DNA of 64,000 nt from JAIVGV01 sp032229975. Its GTDB lineage: Bacteria; Acidobacteriota; Blastocatellia; Pyrinomonadales; Pyrinomonadaceae. The DNA lies in contig JAVXVG010000030.1 of NCBI GenBank assembly GCA_032229975.1, positions 1 through 64,000 of the forward strand, written 5' to 3'. Below are positions 51,036 through 62,130 of the stretch, piece by piece. The position numbers and the translations under genes were made by a program. How positions within the stretch are numbered: the first letter of the stretch is position 1; each line of letters opens with the position of its first letter. The notes beneath the pieces are model-generated. The model saw nothing but the letters and a program-made list of their open reading frames with translations, had not been told where the DNA came from and did no database searches.

Positions 51036-52892
51036 ATGAAACCCGCGCACGGCGACGAGAACGATCAGCCCACACCTCCAACGTCGCAAGACTCACAACC
51101 GAATCAACGACCCGACGTGAATCGATCCGCAAGCGAGATTCATGACGAAGGATCGAAGCGTGACGCCGACGAGGGCACGGTCTTCGAGCGACATGACGCG
51201 AGCCGCGCGGCGGGCGAGACCTTCGAGCAGGTCGGCGCTTCGACAGGTGAGTTCCCCGCAGAGCAAGTCGCAGGGCAGGTCGAGGCGCAGCGACAGCAGC
51301 AGGATGCGTCAACGAATCGGCACGCCTTCCTCGTCATGGCGGGCATCCTGTTGAGCCGCATCGTCGGGCTCGTGCGTCAGCGCATCACGGCTCACTACTT
51401 CGGCACGACCGACGTGGGCGACGCCTTCAGCATCGCGCTCCGCATCCCGAACTTTTTGCAGAACCTCTTCGGCGAGGGCGCGCTCTCGGCCTCTTTCATA
51501 CCCGTTTATGCCGGCCTGCTCGCGCACGAAGAGGAAGAAGAAGCGGATCACGTCGCGCGCGCGGTCTTCTCTCTACTCGCGCTGACGACATCGGTCATCG
51601 TTATCCTCGGCATCGTCTTCACGCCCTATCTCATCAGCGTCATCGCATTCGGCTACACCGGCAGCAAGCGCGATCTGACCATCGCCCTCGTCCGCATCTT
51701 CTTCCCCAGCACAGGACTGCTCGTGCTCTCGGCGTGGTGCTTGGGCGTGCTCAATAGTCATCGCCGCTTCTTCATCTCCTACACCGCGCCTGTGCTCTGG
51801 AACTTGGCGATCATCTTCACGCTCATCTTCTTCGGTCGCAGGAGCGCGGGCGAAGACACGCTCGGACGACTCGCGCAGTACACGGCTTGGGGCTCGCTCG
51901 TCGGGAGCGCACTTCAATTCGGTGTGCAACTCCCGATAGTTCTCGGTCTGCTACGGCGACTGCGCCCGGTGTTCGACACCGTGTCAGTGCACGTTCGCGA
52001 AGTGATACGCAACTTCATTCCCGTCTTCTTCAGTCGCGGCATCGTGCAGATCAGCGCATTCGTGGACGCGACACTGGCGACCCTGCTCGGACAAGGCGCA
52101 GCCATCGCCATCAGCTACACGCAGAGTCTCTACACGCTGCCTGTGAGTTTGTTCGGGATGTCGGTCTCGGCGGCAGAACTGCCCGCGATGTCGAGCGCGC
52201 GTGGCAGCGAGGAAGAGCGCGCGATGCATCTGCGCCGACGACTCGACGCAGGGCTCAAACGGATCGCCTTCTTCATCGTCCCCTCCGCGATGGCGTTCCT
52301 CGCGCTCGGCGACGTGATCGTCAGCGTGCTCTACCGCACGGGTCGATTCACTGAGAGAGACACTTACTACGTCTGGGCGATCCTCGCGGGCTCGACCGTC
52401 GGTCTGCTCGCCTCGACGCTCGGTCGCCTCTACTCATCAACTTATTATGCGTTGCACGACACGCGCACGCCGCTCCTGTTTGCAGTCCTTCGCGTCGTAC
52501 TCACGACAGGGCTTGGCTACCTGTGTGCACTGCCGCTGCCGCGTGCGTTGGGACTCGATCTGCGCTGGGGCGCGGTCGGGCTGACCGCCTCGGCGGGCGT
52601 CTCCGGCTGGGTCGAGTTCTATCTGCTGCGACGCAAGCTCAACCAGCGAATCGGTCGCACCGGTCTTCCGGCAGTCTTCGTCGCAAAGCTGTGGGGGGCT
52701 GCGCTTGTGAGCGCAGGTGCGGGATGGGCGATCAAGCTCGCCATCGGCAGACATCACCCATTCATCGTCGCCGTTTTCGTCCTCATCCCTTATGGTCTGC
52801 TCTACTTCGCACTCGCTTGGCTCGTCGGCATCGGCGAATCGGGTGAGATCATCAGCCGCTTCACGCGCCCTCTAAAGAGATTCCTGCGCTGA
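51036..52892 (+). CDS. murJ: Lipid II flippase MurJ with hydrophilic N-terminal extension
   Basis: 618 residues. Residues 1-~92 are hydrophilic, acidic and Gln/Ser-rich with no family match. The MurJ core starts FLVMAGILLSRIVGLVRQR, continues DAFSIALRIPNFLQNLFGEGALSASFIPVYA, and has 14 predicted helices with the usual charged residues in the cavity. It moves lipid II across the inner membrane for peptidoglycan synthesis. Downstream of dacB but with its own promoter. The extension could be a cytoplasmic regulatory tail, or the true start is internal. Confidence 0.93.
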   Translation: MKPAHGDENDQPTPPTSQDSQPNQRPDVNRSASEIHDEGSKRDADEGTVFERHDASRAAGETFEQVGASTGEFPAEQVAGQVEAQRQQQDASTNRHAFLVMAGILLSRIVGLVRQRITAHYFGTTDVGDAFSIALRIPNFLQNLFGEGALSASFIPVYAGLLAHEEEEEADHVARAVFSLLALTTSVIVILGIVFTPYLISVIAFGYTGSKRDLTIALVRIFFPSTGLLVLSAWCLGVLNSHRRFFISYTAPVLWNLAIIFTLIFFGRRSAGEDTLGRLAQYTAWGSLVGSALQFGVQLPIVLGLLRRLRPVFDTVSVHVREVIRNFIPVFFSRGIVQISAFVDATLATLLGQGAAIAISYTQSLYTLPVSLFGMSVSAAELPAMSSARGSEEERAMHLRRRLDAGLKRIAFFIVPSAMAFLALGDVIVSVLYRTGRFTERDTYYVWAILAGSTVGLLASTLGRLYSSTYYALHDTRTPLLFAVLRVVLTTGLGYLCALPLPRALGLDLRWGAVGLTASAGVSGWVEFYLLRRKLNQRIGRTGLPAVFVAKLWGAALVSAGAGWAIKLAIGRHHPFIVAVFVLIPYGLLYFALAWLVGIGESGEIISRFTRPLKRFLR

Positions 52893-53152
52893 TTAGTCGA
52901 GACGGCCTTCACCACTCCCCATCTCTGATTCGCAACTGCATAGAGCTTCAAACCCGCCGCGCAGGGTGAGATTATACTTTCGTTATTTTTCGGAAACCCA
53001 CTCACATTGGTGCTTTTCTTTGGGTGAACCGATAGAAAGCGATCAAAAGGGCGCGGCGGCTGTGACGCTGTCATCTCCCGCGCTTTCTCTCGACGGGGCG
53101 CAATGCCATCCAAACTTTAGTCATTTCGAGTGATTTGAGGAGAGACAAAACG

Positions 53153-53884
53153 ATGATTCGCAGGCTGCTATTGATGAGCGTAACGTTGCTAGTCATGCTG
53201 ACGCTTCACAGCGCCGCCAAGGCTGACGGGATCGTCTTCCAAGGTCCCGACCCGTGCTTCCCCGCAGGCGTCGGCAGGGGTTGCGGAGCCGACCGCGCGC
53301 CGCACGTCCTATCGCTTCAGTCCCCGGGCTCCAGCACGAAGGAGCAGGGCTCTGTCAGCAGAAACAGTAGCGGCGACGTGCGAACGGGCGACTGGCTGCG
53401 CGGCAGCAACACCCAGACCGTTAGCCTGACAGACATCGGCACGACGAACGCGAGCAACATCCGCATCTATTTCGACATCAACGAGTCCACCGGACAGAAT
53501 TTGAATAACGTCACGCTCAACAGTCTCGTCCTGACAGCTTACAACAGTTCAGGTCAGGCTGTGTTCACCGCATCGCTCCTCGGCGGCCCAGAGACCTTGC
53601 AGCAACTCGGACAGGGGCAGGGCCACTCCGATTACGTCTATGGTTTGGATGCCACCGCCGCAGCGCGTCTCCAAGCGGCGATTATCGCCAACGGTGGCAA
53701 TCTCCGACTTGGACTCTCTGCTGACATCTCCGGCGCTCAGGGTGGCCCTGAAAGTTTCTTCATCGGCTCAGTACAGAGTCCGACAGCCACGCCTGAGCCC
53801 GCGACCATGTTTCTGCTCGGCACGGGTCTAGCAGGCGTGGCGGGAGACATCCGCCGCAGACGACGCAAAGCGACGCAAAAATAA
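53153..53884 (+). CDS. PEP-CTERM exosortase-substrate protein
   Basis: 243 residues; GAGGAG about 10 nt ahead of the ATG. Signal peptide (LLLMSVTLLVMLTLHSAAKA), then a beta-rich domain. The C-terminus has the full sorting signal: PEPAT, a hydrophobic helix (MFLLGTGLAGVAG) and a basic tail (RRRRRK). Exosortase/XrtA-type systems cut after PEP and attach or export the protein to the envelope with exopolysaccharide. No exosortase gene lies in the window. First of three in tandem. Confidence 0.87.
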   Translation: MIRRLLLMSVTLLVMLTLHSAAKADGIVFQGPDPCFPAGVGRGCGADRAPHVLSLQSPGSSTKEQGSVSRNSSGDVRTGDWLRGSNTQTVSLTDIGTTNASNIRIYFDINESTGQNLNNVTLNSLVLTAYNSSGQAVFTASLLGGPETLQQLGQGQGHSDYVYGLDATAAARLQAAIIANGGNLRLGLSADISGAQGGPESFFIGSVQSPTATPEPATMFLLGTGLAGVAGDIRRRRRKATQK

Positions 53885-53966
53885 GCGTGCTGCAACTCTT
53901 GACGAAGTGTGCGCCCGGCAAACTATCGTCTCCATAAATTCTTCTACACAAGGGACTGAGGTAAAA

Positions 53967-54602
53967 ATGTTTCGCAAAGCTTTGCTCACGACCGCAGCAG
54001 CCATCGCAATCTTCGCCCTGAACACGGCGGCTCGCGCCAACTCCGTTACGCTCACCGGCATCAACGGCACGGGCGTCACGGCGACGGTCAGTAACTACTC
54101 CCTGACTGGTAACGTTTTCACGTTCACCATCACCAACACTTCGACGGGCTCGACCACTGGCACGATCACCAACATCGGCTTTGCCCTGCCCGGCACACGA
54201 CCGAACAACTACACGCTCGTCTCCTCGTCTAACTCGAACTACTCGCTCGCCTTCGATCTCAATGCCACTTCTGGATCGCAGAACCTCGTCTCGTCCTTCG
54301 ACCTCGTGCTGATCGACAAGACGAACGGCAACCCGACCTTCGGCGGCGGCAGCGTGAACAACGGCATCGCCCCCGGAACCAGTGCCACCTTCTCGATTTC
54401 TGGAGACTTCTCAGGATTGACGGCTGACCAGATCGCACGCGATATCTTCGCGCGCTTCCAGAACGTGAACCCCGGTGGCAGCGACGTTGCCGCCGGACCG
54501 GGAACGCCGACCCCTGAGCCAGCGACGATGTTTCTGCTCGGCACTGGTCTCGCCGGTCTCGCCGCGCGGGCTCGCAAGCGTCGCAAGGTTATCGAGAACT
54601 AG
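53967..54602 (+). CDS. PEP-CTERM exosortase-substrate protein
   Basis: 211 residues; GAGG before the ATG. Signal peptide (LLTTAAAIAIFALNTAARA), a Ser/Thr/Asn/Gly-rich beta domain (about 22-175) of the kind that is glycosylated or adhesive, then PTPEPATMFLLGTGLAGLAARARKRRK: PEP motif, helix and basic tail. Sequence identity with the flanking two PEP-CTERM proteins is mostly confined to the sorting signal. Confidence 0.87.
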   Translation: MFRKALLTTAAAIAIFALNTAARANSVTLTGINGTGVTATVSNYSLTGNVFTFTITNTSTGSTTGTITNIGFALPGTRPNNYTLVSSSNSNYSLAFDLNATSGSQNLVSSFDLVLIDKTNGNPTFGGGSVNNGIAPGTSATFSISGDFSGLTADQIARDIFARFQNVNPGGSDVAAGPGTPTPEPATMFLLGTGLAGLAARARKRRKVIEN

Positions 54603-54984
54603 CTCTCGCGACTATGCTGACGTTGAGGCTTACATGATTCGTCGCCCGAACCCATTTCCCATCGCGAGCCGCGCCTCCGGGTGCGGCTCACAAACTTTCT
54701 GTGCACCGGGTCAGAATTTTCCTGCTCGGTCAGAATTTTCTGGAAAGGCTCAGTTATTAGAGCTTTCCGGCAGTTATAGGTAACGGAATCCGTTTCGTCG
54801 GCGTGAGTGTCTCCTGCAGGGCGCTCCGCAGCTTGAAGAATTAAGGAGAATTGCCCCTCTCCTTCGTTTGGTTAAGGCTGCCGTCACGTTTTGTTAGACC
54901 CTAACTGGTAGTCGCCCGATCAGGTGGTTTACATTAGGGCTGGAGTGCAGAGTCAACAGTTTGCCGAAATCTAGGAGGGAAAGA
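54603..54984. other. Intergenic region between the 2nd and 3rd PEP-CTERM genes (382 bp)
   Basis: It contains hairpins GAGCCGC/GCGGCTC (about 54665-54689), GGAAAGGCTC/GAGCTTTCC with a one-base bulge (about 54743-54770) and AAGGAGA/TCTCCTT (about 54842-54863), plus the direct repeat GGTCAGAATTTTC twice, 17 bp apart (near 54708-54740). No coding frame is supported. A regulated leader is possible, but I could not match a known riboswitch. Confidence 0.4.
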
Positions 54985-55593
54985 ATGATCCGCAACTTGA
55001 AGCCTTACTTTTTCGCCGCAGGACTCCTGCTCATCGTCGGCTTAGCCGGCGCGCGCTCCGCCAACGCCACTCCTGTCACCTACTCGACCAATGGCTCGTT
55101 CAACGGTGGGAGCAACTCGATTACGTTCACGAGCGGCACTGGCTCGACGACCATTTCGTTTCTCGGCATTCTTCCGGCTACGACCGTTGATGCCAGCCCG
55201 TCCACCTTCGCCAGCCTCGGCGACTTCAAGACCACCGTCGAAGGCACGGGCGCGACCATCGCTCCCGGCACGACCTTCACGCTGACCATCACGCAGAGCG
55301 CGCCGACGGCGGGCACGGGCGCATTCTCCGCCACGCTTAATGGCACGCTGACGCAGAATTCGAGCACCGGGCTCGTCACCTTCTCAGTTAGTACAGTGAC
55401 CATCAACGGCGTCACCTACTCGCTGACAAATAACCCGCTGCCACTCGTGCCGCCTTCAACGAACAACGGCATCACGTCGGTTCAGGCGCAGATTACTGCA
55501 GCTACCGTTCCCGAACCGGCGACGATGCTCCTGCTCGGCACGGGCTTGGCTGGCGTGGCTGCCAGAGTCCGCAAACGCCGCAAAGCAGCTTAA
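54985..55593 (+). CDS. PEP-CTERM exosortase-substrate protein
   Basis: 202 residues; GGAGG before ATG 54985. Signal peptide (FFAAGLLLIVGLAGARSANA), a Thr/Ser/Gly-rich beta domain with TFTSGTGSTTISFLGILPATTVD, and the C-terminal VPEPATMLLLGTGLAGVAARVRKRRK signal. The 380-bp leader and the strong terminator after it suggest it is a separate transcript. Confidence 0.87.
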   Translation: MIRNLKPYFFAAGLLLIVGLAGARSANATPVTYSTNGSFNGGSNSITFTSGTGSTTISFLGILPATTVDASPSTFASLGDFKTTVEGTGATIAPGTTFTLTITQSAPTAGTGAFSATLNGTLTQNSSTGLVTFSVSTVTINGVTYSLTNNPLPLVPPSTNNGITSVQAQITAATVPEPATMLLLGTGLAGVAARVRKRRKAA

Positions 55594-55650
55594 GTTCGCG
55601 GGATGAACAGTGAGCCTAGAAGGCTCTGGCAAGTGCCTCCTGCTGTTGCC

Positions 55651-55697
55651 AAAAAAGGAGTCGGGTCGCTTAGCTGCGACCCGACTCCTTTTTTTAC
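55651..55697 (+). terminator. Strong intrinsic terminator of the PEP-CTERM cluster
   Basis: A 19-bp perfect stem (55651-55669 with 55676-55694), 6-nt loop and T-tract. The flanking A/T runs would let it work on both strands. Confidence 0.9.
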
Positions 55698-55872
55698 TTT
55701 TTTTGTGGAGTACCGTCCGCATTGACTATTTGTAGATAAGTACAAACGGATGGTTAAAAGTAGCGGCAGGCTTGGCGGGGGACGACCCACCGGACTGGCG
55801 CTTTTTTGTTTCTCCGGGTGATACGCCCACCCTCCTCCAACGGCAATACACAAAAGCCCGGACGCGCCCGCG

Positions 55873-55901
55873 TTGACCTGACACACGACACTTCTTATCA
55901 T
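55873..55901 (+). promoter_or_regulatory. sigma70-type promoter giving a leaderless nnr message
   Basis: TTGACC (55873-55878), 17 bp, TATCAT (55896-55901), then 6 nt (CCACCC) to the GTG at 55908, the expected transcription start. No Shine-Dalgarno is present. This fixes the gene start well inside a longer open frame. Confidence 0.65.
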
Positions 55902-55907
55902 CCACCC

Positions 55908-57593
55908 GTGCGAAAAGTCTTGACCGCCGCAGAGATGCGCGAACTCGACCGCCGGACGACCGAGCGGTACGCGCTCCCCTCGCTCCTGCTCATGGAAGCG
56001 GCGGCGAACGCGGCGGCGCTCACTCTCTCGTCCCGCTTCCCGCAAGGGCTCTTCGGATTGCGCGTGCTGATCCTCTGCGGTCGCGGCAACAACGGCGGCG
56101 ACGGCGCGGCGTTGGCACGCGCTCTCTGGACGAGAGGCGCATCAAAGATCGAAGTCCTGCTCTTCGGGCATCTCGCTGACGCGCACGGTGACGCGCTCAG
56201 CAACTTCCAAGCGATCAAAGAACTCGCTGGCGGAACGAGTGCGAATGACGATTCGCGCCGCCTCACGTTCGACGAATTTGTCGAAGGCGACGCATCGTCG
56301 CTCAAACTTGAATCGTCTGAACTCCCGCATGTCATTGTCGATGCGCTCTTCGGCACGGGGCTCACGCGCCCGCTCGAAGGAGTTTTCAAAGAGGTCGTCG
56401 CCCGCATTGCGTCGCTGCGCGAATCACATGCGACGCGAGATGAACAGACGCCCTTTATCCTCTCACTCGACATCCCCTCCGGTCTCGACGCCGACTCCGC
56501 CGAAACTATCGGCGCGGCCTTAAAGGCTGACATGACCGTAACGTTCACCGCGCCGAAGCCCGCGAACGTGCTGCCGCCCGCCTCGCACTTCAACGGTCGT
56601 CTCATCGTCGCGGAGATCGGCACGCCCTCCGCTCTCATCAATGAGTCGCCCTCGCAACTCTTCCTCGTCGAAGCTGAAGACGCGCACACGTGGTTGCGGC
56701 AGACTCGCTACGCACCGGACTCTTACAAGAACACGCACGGGCACGCGCTCGTCCTCGCAGGGTCGCGCGAGATGTCCGGTGCGGCTGTGCTCTGCGCTGC
56801 TGCTGCGATGCGCTCCGGCGCGGGACTCGTAACGGTCGGTACGCCTCATTCCGCTTTAGCCTCAGTGGCCGCGCGTGTGATGCCTGAAGTGATGACGGCG
56901 GGCCTCCCTGAAACCAGAGACGGCGCAGTCAGCGAAGATGCTTTCGCGCGCGCCTCTCAACTCGCGGAGCGCGCTGATGTGATTGCCATCGGGCCCGGCC
57001 TGACATCCGGTGATGAGTCAACGCGTCGCTTCGTCCGCTCCGTCGTCATTCGACGCAACGTGCCCGTCGTCATCGACGCAGATGGATTGAACTCACTGGC
57101 CCCGTGGCCTTCCGAACTGCGCGGCTCTGACGAACTCCCGCTCGTGCTCACGCCGCACATCGGCGAGATGCGTCGCCTCCTCGGCGTTAACGACGAAGAC
57201 GCGCTAAAGGATCGCGTCCGCGCCGCGCGCGAGTTCGCAACCGCACATCAACTGATCCTCGTGCTCAAAGGCTCGCGCACCGTGACGGCTGCGCCTGATG
57301 GCCGCGTCTTCGTCAACCCGACCGGCAATGCGGGTCTCGGCACGGCGGGCGCGGGCGACACGCTCACGGGCATCATCACAGGCTTCATCGCGCAGGCTCG
57401 CGGCGCGATGAAACAGCGCGCCGATGTACTCTCGGCAGTCCTCTCAGCGATCTACGTCGGCGGGCTCGCGGGCGATCTCGCGGCGCGCGAGCGCGGGATG
57501 CGGACGATGGTGGCCTCGGACATACGCGAGCATTTCGGCGCGGCGGTGCGCGCGCTCGATGCCGAAGGCGAGCAGCCTTCTCGAATGAAGTGA
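55908..57593 (+). CDS. nnr: Bifunctional NAD(P)H-hydrate epimerase/dehydratase
   Basis: 561 residues from the GTG at 55908. The N-terminal epimerase half (about 1-235) has GRGNNGGDGAALAR, DALFGTGLTRPLEG and SLDIPSGLDADS. The C-terminal ADP/ATP-dependent dehydratase half (about 265-550) has LAGSREMSGAAVLCAAAAMRSGAGLVTVGTP, LTPHIGEMRRLLG and GTAGAGDTLTG. It repairs damaged NAD(P)HX. An alternative upstream start at 55806 is unlikely because the promoter lies between. Followed 14 bp later by tsaE, a common pairing. Confidence 0.94.
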   Translation: MRKVLTAAEMRELDRRTTERYALPSLLLMEAAANAAALTLSSRFPQGLFGLRVLILCGRGNNGGDGAALARALWTRGASKIEVLLFGHLADAHGDALSNFQAIKELAGGTSANDDSRRLTFDEFVEGDASSLKLESSELPHVIVDALFGTGLTRPLEGVFKEVVARIASLRESHATRDEQTPFILSLDIPSGLDADSAETIGAALKADMTVTFTAPKPANVLPPASHFNGRLIVAEIGTPSALINESPSQLFLVEAEDAHTWLRQTRYAPDSYKNTHGHALVLAGSREMSGAAVLCAAAAMRSGAGLVTVGTPHSALASVAARVMPEVMTAGLPETRDGAVSEDAFARASQLAERADVIAIGPGLTSGDESTRRFVRSVVIRRNVPVVIDADGLNSLAPWPSELRGSDELPLVLTPHIGEMRRLLGVNDEDALKDRVRAAREFATAHQLILVLKGSRTVTAAPDGRVFVNPTGNAGLGTAGAGDTLTGIITGFIAQARGAMKQRADVLSAVLSAIYVGGLAGDLAARERGMRTMVASDIREHFGAAVRALDAEGEQPSRMK

Positions 57594-57606
57594 CGAAGAT
57601 TAACGA

Positions 57607-58089
57607 ATGAACGAGGCGACGAAACTGATCGACGAGAGTGGGGGAGCAACCGATCCTGTCGGCGACCGGACTTCGCTCGCCGAAGCAGAGACCTTTGCGC
57701 TCGGCGAACGCTTCGGCGCGCGACTCGCGGGCGGTGAGATCGTCTTGCTCGATGGCTCGCTCGGTGCGGGCAAGACCGTCTTCGTCAAAGGGCTCGCGCG
57801 CGCGCTCGGCCTTGATCCGTCGCAAGTCACCAGCCCCTCTTTCACGCTCGTTAATCGCCACGACGAAGGGCGACTCACGCTCTATCACCTCGATCTCTAC
57901 CGGCTCGAAGAGGGCCCTTCGTCAGCGCACGCGGTCGATCTCGAAGAGCTGCTCGCGGATGAGCGCGCTGTCATCGTCATCGAATGGGCTGAGCGCATGA
58001 AGAACTACCGGCTGCCGCCGCCCGTCTGGCGCGTCTCGATCCGTGGCGACGGTGAAGAGCCGCGCACGATCACGATCCGCGCAGACTGA
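57607..58089 (+). CDS. tsaE: tRNA threonylcarbamoyladenosine biosynthesis ATPase
   Basis: 160 residues. Walker A GSLGAGKTVFVKGLARALG, VTSPSFTLVNRH, LYHLDLYRLE and IEWAERM, all typical of TsaE (YjeE). It hydrolyses ATP while bound to TsaB-TsaD, allowing turnover in t6A37 modification of ANN-decoding tRNAs. N-terminal ~25 residues are extra. Downstream of nnr, upstream of a bacilliredoxin. Confidence 0.93.
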   Translation: MNEATKLIDESGGATDPVGDRTSLAEAETFALGERFGARLAGGEIVLLDGSLGAGKTVFVKGLARALGLDPSQVTSPSFTLVNRHDEGRLTLYHLDLYRLEEGPSSAHAVDLEELLADERAVIVIEWAERMKNYRLPPPVWRVSIRGDGEEPRTITIRAD

Positions 58090-58215
58090 GAGACGACACA
58101 CGCGCGCTACCTTCACGCGTCGCATCAGTTTGCGGATCGAGTCCCAATCGAGGTTCAGTTGTCGCGCTTGTGCTAAACTCAGTCGCGAAAGTTAGTCAAA
58201 GGAGAATTTCAAGAG

Positions 58216-58656
58216 ATGCCATACCATGAGATCATGATCCGCCCGATGCGCGAGGAACTAACAAGGCTCGGCGTCGAAGAGGCGCGCACGCCCGACGATG
58301 TTGACCGCGCGATCAAAGAGACCGACGGCACTGTGATGGTCGTCGTCAACTCTGTCTGCGGTTGTGCGGCGGGCAAGGCCCGGCCCGGAATCGCGATGGC
58401 CCTGCGCCACGAGACGCGCCCGACACGCGCTATCACCGTCTTCGCCGGAGCCGACATTGAAGCGACCGAGCGTGCGCGCCAACATTTCGCAGGCTATCTA
58501 CCTTCTTCGCCTGCTATCGCGCTGCTCAAAGACGGCAAGGTCGTCTTCATGCTCGAACGCTCCCAGATCGAAGGGCGCGATGCGCCGTCAATCGCACACG
58601 AACTCACGCGTGCCTTCGACCAGCACTGCGCGACGGCCACCGCCGCCAACGCATGA
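58216..58656 (+). CDS. BrxA/BrxB-type bacilliredoxin-like protein
   Basis: 146 residues, thioredoxin fold without the CxxC of thioredoxin: the active site is VCGCAAGKARPG (CGC), followed by the cis-Pro loop SSPAIALLKDGK. In Firmicutes, BrxA/B remove bacillithiol from proteins. Whether this organism makes bacillithiol cannot be judged; no bshABC gene is in the window. GGAG lies upstream. Part of the nnr-tsaE-brx-recG-rsmD run. Confidence 0.9.
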   Translation: MPYHEIMIRPMREELTRLGVEEARTPDDVDRAIKETDGTVMVVVNSVCGCAAGKARPGIAMALRHETRPTRAITVFAGADIEATERARQHFAGYLPSSPAIALLKDGKVVFMLERSQIEGRDAPSIAHELTRAFDQHCATATAANA

Positions 58657-58660
58657 TAGA

Positions 58661-58741
58661 AGCGATGAAGTAGGAGCGAGGAGCGATGAAGTAAGAACAG
58701 ATCATCTTCACTTCATCGTTCCTTGTTCCTGCTTCATCGCT
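58661..58741. repeat. Heptamer-phased inverted repeat, 32-bp stem (GATGAAG-type)
   Basis: 58661-58692 pairs with 58710-58741; all four mismatches of 32 are G-T wobbles on the plus strand. A further heptamer block (AACTTCATCGTTCCGCATTC) follows to about 58775, just ahead of recG. Confidence 0.85.
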
Positions 58742-58782
58742 TAACTTCATCGTTCCGCATTCATCATTCATCCTTTCTCTCA

Positions 58783-61215
<2,433 letters not shown>

Positions 61216-61260
61216 TGCTCACGCCTTCCTAGCACAACGTCGTGCTAACATCGCGGCATC

Positions 61261-61821
61261 GTGAGAATCATCGCCGGAGAGTACCGTGGGCGCGTGCTAA
61301 AGAGCCCGCCCTCGATGCAGATTCGCCCGACCTCGGATCGCCTGCGCGAGACGCTGTTCAACGTCATCGCGCCGCGCATCGAAGGCGCGCGCTTCTTGGA
61401 TTTGTGCGCCGGATCGGGGGCCGTCGGCATCGAGGCTCTCTCGCGCGGATCGTCGTTCGTCCACTTCGTTGATCGCGCGCGCAAGATGTGCGGGCTCATC
61501 GAAGCCAACCTCGATCTGTGCGGCGTGCCGGAAGAGCAGACGGAAGTGATCTTGAGCGAAGCCACGGAGTATGTGCGGCGCGCTCGCGTGCGGGCCGAAC
61601 TCTCTTGGGAGATCGCCTTCTTCGATCCGCCCTACGCTACCGACTATCTGCCCGTGCTCGAAGCCTTCGGCGCGCACGACTCGTCATTGATCGCGGAGGG
61701 CGGCCTGCTCGTCGCCGAGCATCATCACAAGAACACGCTCAAGGACGAGATCGGCAAGCTCCGTCGTTGGCGCATCCTCAAGCAAGGCGACTCGGCCCTG
61801 AGCTTTTACGAAGCTGCGTAA
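61261..61821 (+). CDS. rsmD: 16S rRNA (guanine966-N2)-methyltransferase
   Basis: 186 residues from a GTG. SAM-dependent N6/N2-type methyltransferase: LDLCAGSGAVGIEALSRG (SAM loop) and the catalytic FFDPPYATDYL (DPPY). N-terminal RIIAGEYRGRVLKSP and RPTSDRLRETLFN are RsmD hallmarks. It methylates G966 of 16S rRNA. Only 45 bp after recG, and a palindrome TAGCAC/GTGCTA (about 61229-61247) lies in the gap. Confidence 0.94.
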   Translation: MRIIAGEYRGRVLKSPPSMQIRPTSDRLRETLFNVIAPRIEGARFLDLCAGSGAVGIEALSRGSSFVHFVDRARKMCGLIEANLDLCGVPEEQTEVILSEATEYVRRARVRAELSWEIAFFDPPYATDYLPVLEAFGAHDSSLIAEGGLLVAEHHHKNTLKDEIGKLRRWRILKQGDSALSFYEAA

Positions 61822-61870
61822 TACGTCCCGCGCGCAGTGGCCCCTCTGGAGTTGCACGAAATAACTTTAG

Positions 61871-61879
61871 TGATATAAT
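61871..61879 (+). promoter_or_regulatory. Extended -10 promoter of the beta-propeller gene
   Basis: TGATATAAT is a perfect TGn-TATAAT extended -10; the leader is about 245 nt. Confidence 0.55.
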
Positions 61880-62130
61880 CCGCGCGCTGTTGCGACCTTC
61901 ACATTAAACTCCCGTTCAATATATTTCCCTCTTTGCGAAGCCGCTTCAGTTCTGCCACATCCGACGCACGGGTACACACCAAGGCGAATGTCGGCGCGAG
62001 CCGATCCGGCCCGACTGACGGTCGATGACCGCCGCTCGATCTGTCGCTTTTCTCGCAGAGACCCCGCGCGTATCCCCTCAACTCACAAACAGGGGCACGG
62101 CTCACAGCCGGCCCTAAGGAGGAATCCCCT
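61880..62130 (+). other. Long leader of the beta-propeller gene
   Basis: About 250 nt between the promoter and the ATG with AAGGAGG. It has GC-rich segments able to fold locally (GGGCACGGCTCACAGCCGGCCC just before the ribosome site is one, 62094-62115). No known riboswitch recognised; no coding frame supported. Confidence 0.4.

Noticed and set aside
55795..55812. sigma54 promoter (TGGCGC...TTTGT) for the PEP-CTERM/nnr region
   Set aside because: The spacing between the GG and GC elements is off by one and the sigma70 pair is better placed.
55697..55872. Riboswitch (c-di-GMP or cobalamin) upstream of nnr
   Set aside because: GC-rich runs are suggestive, but no conserved core matches and the promoter lies downstream of the region.
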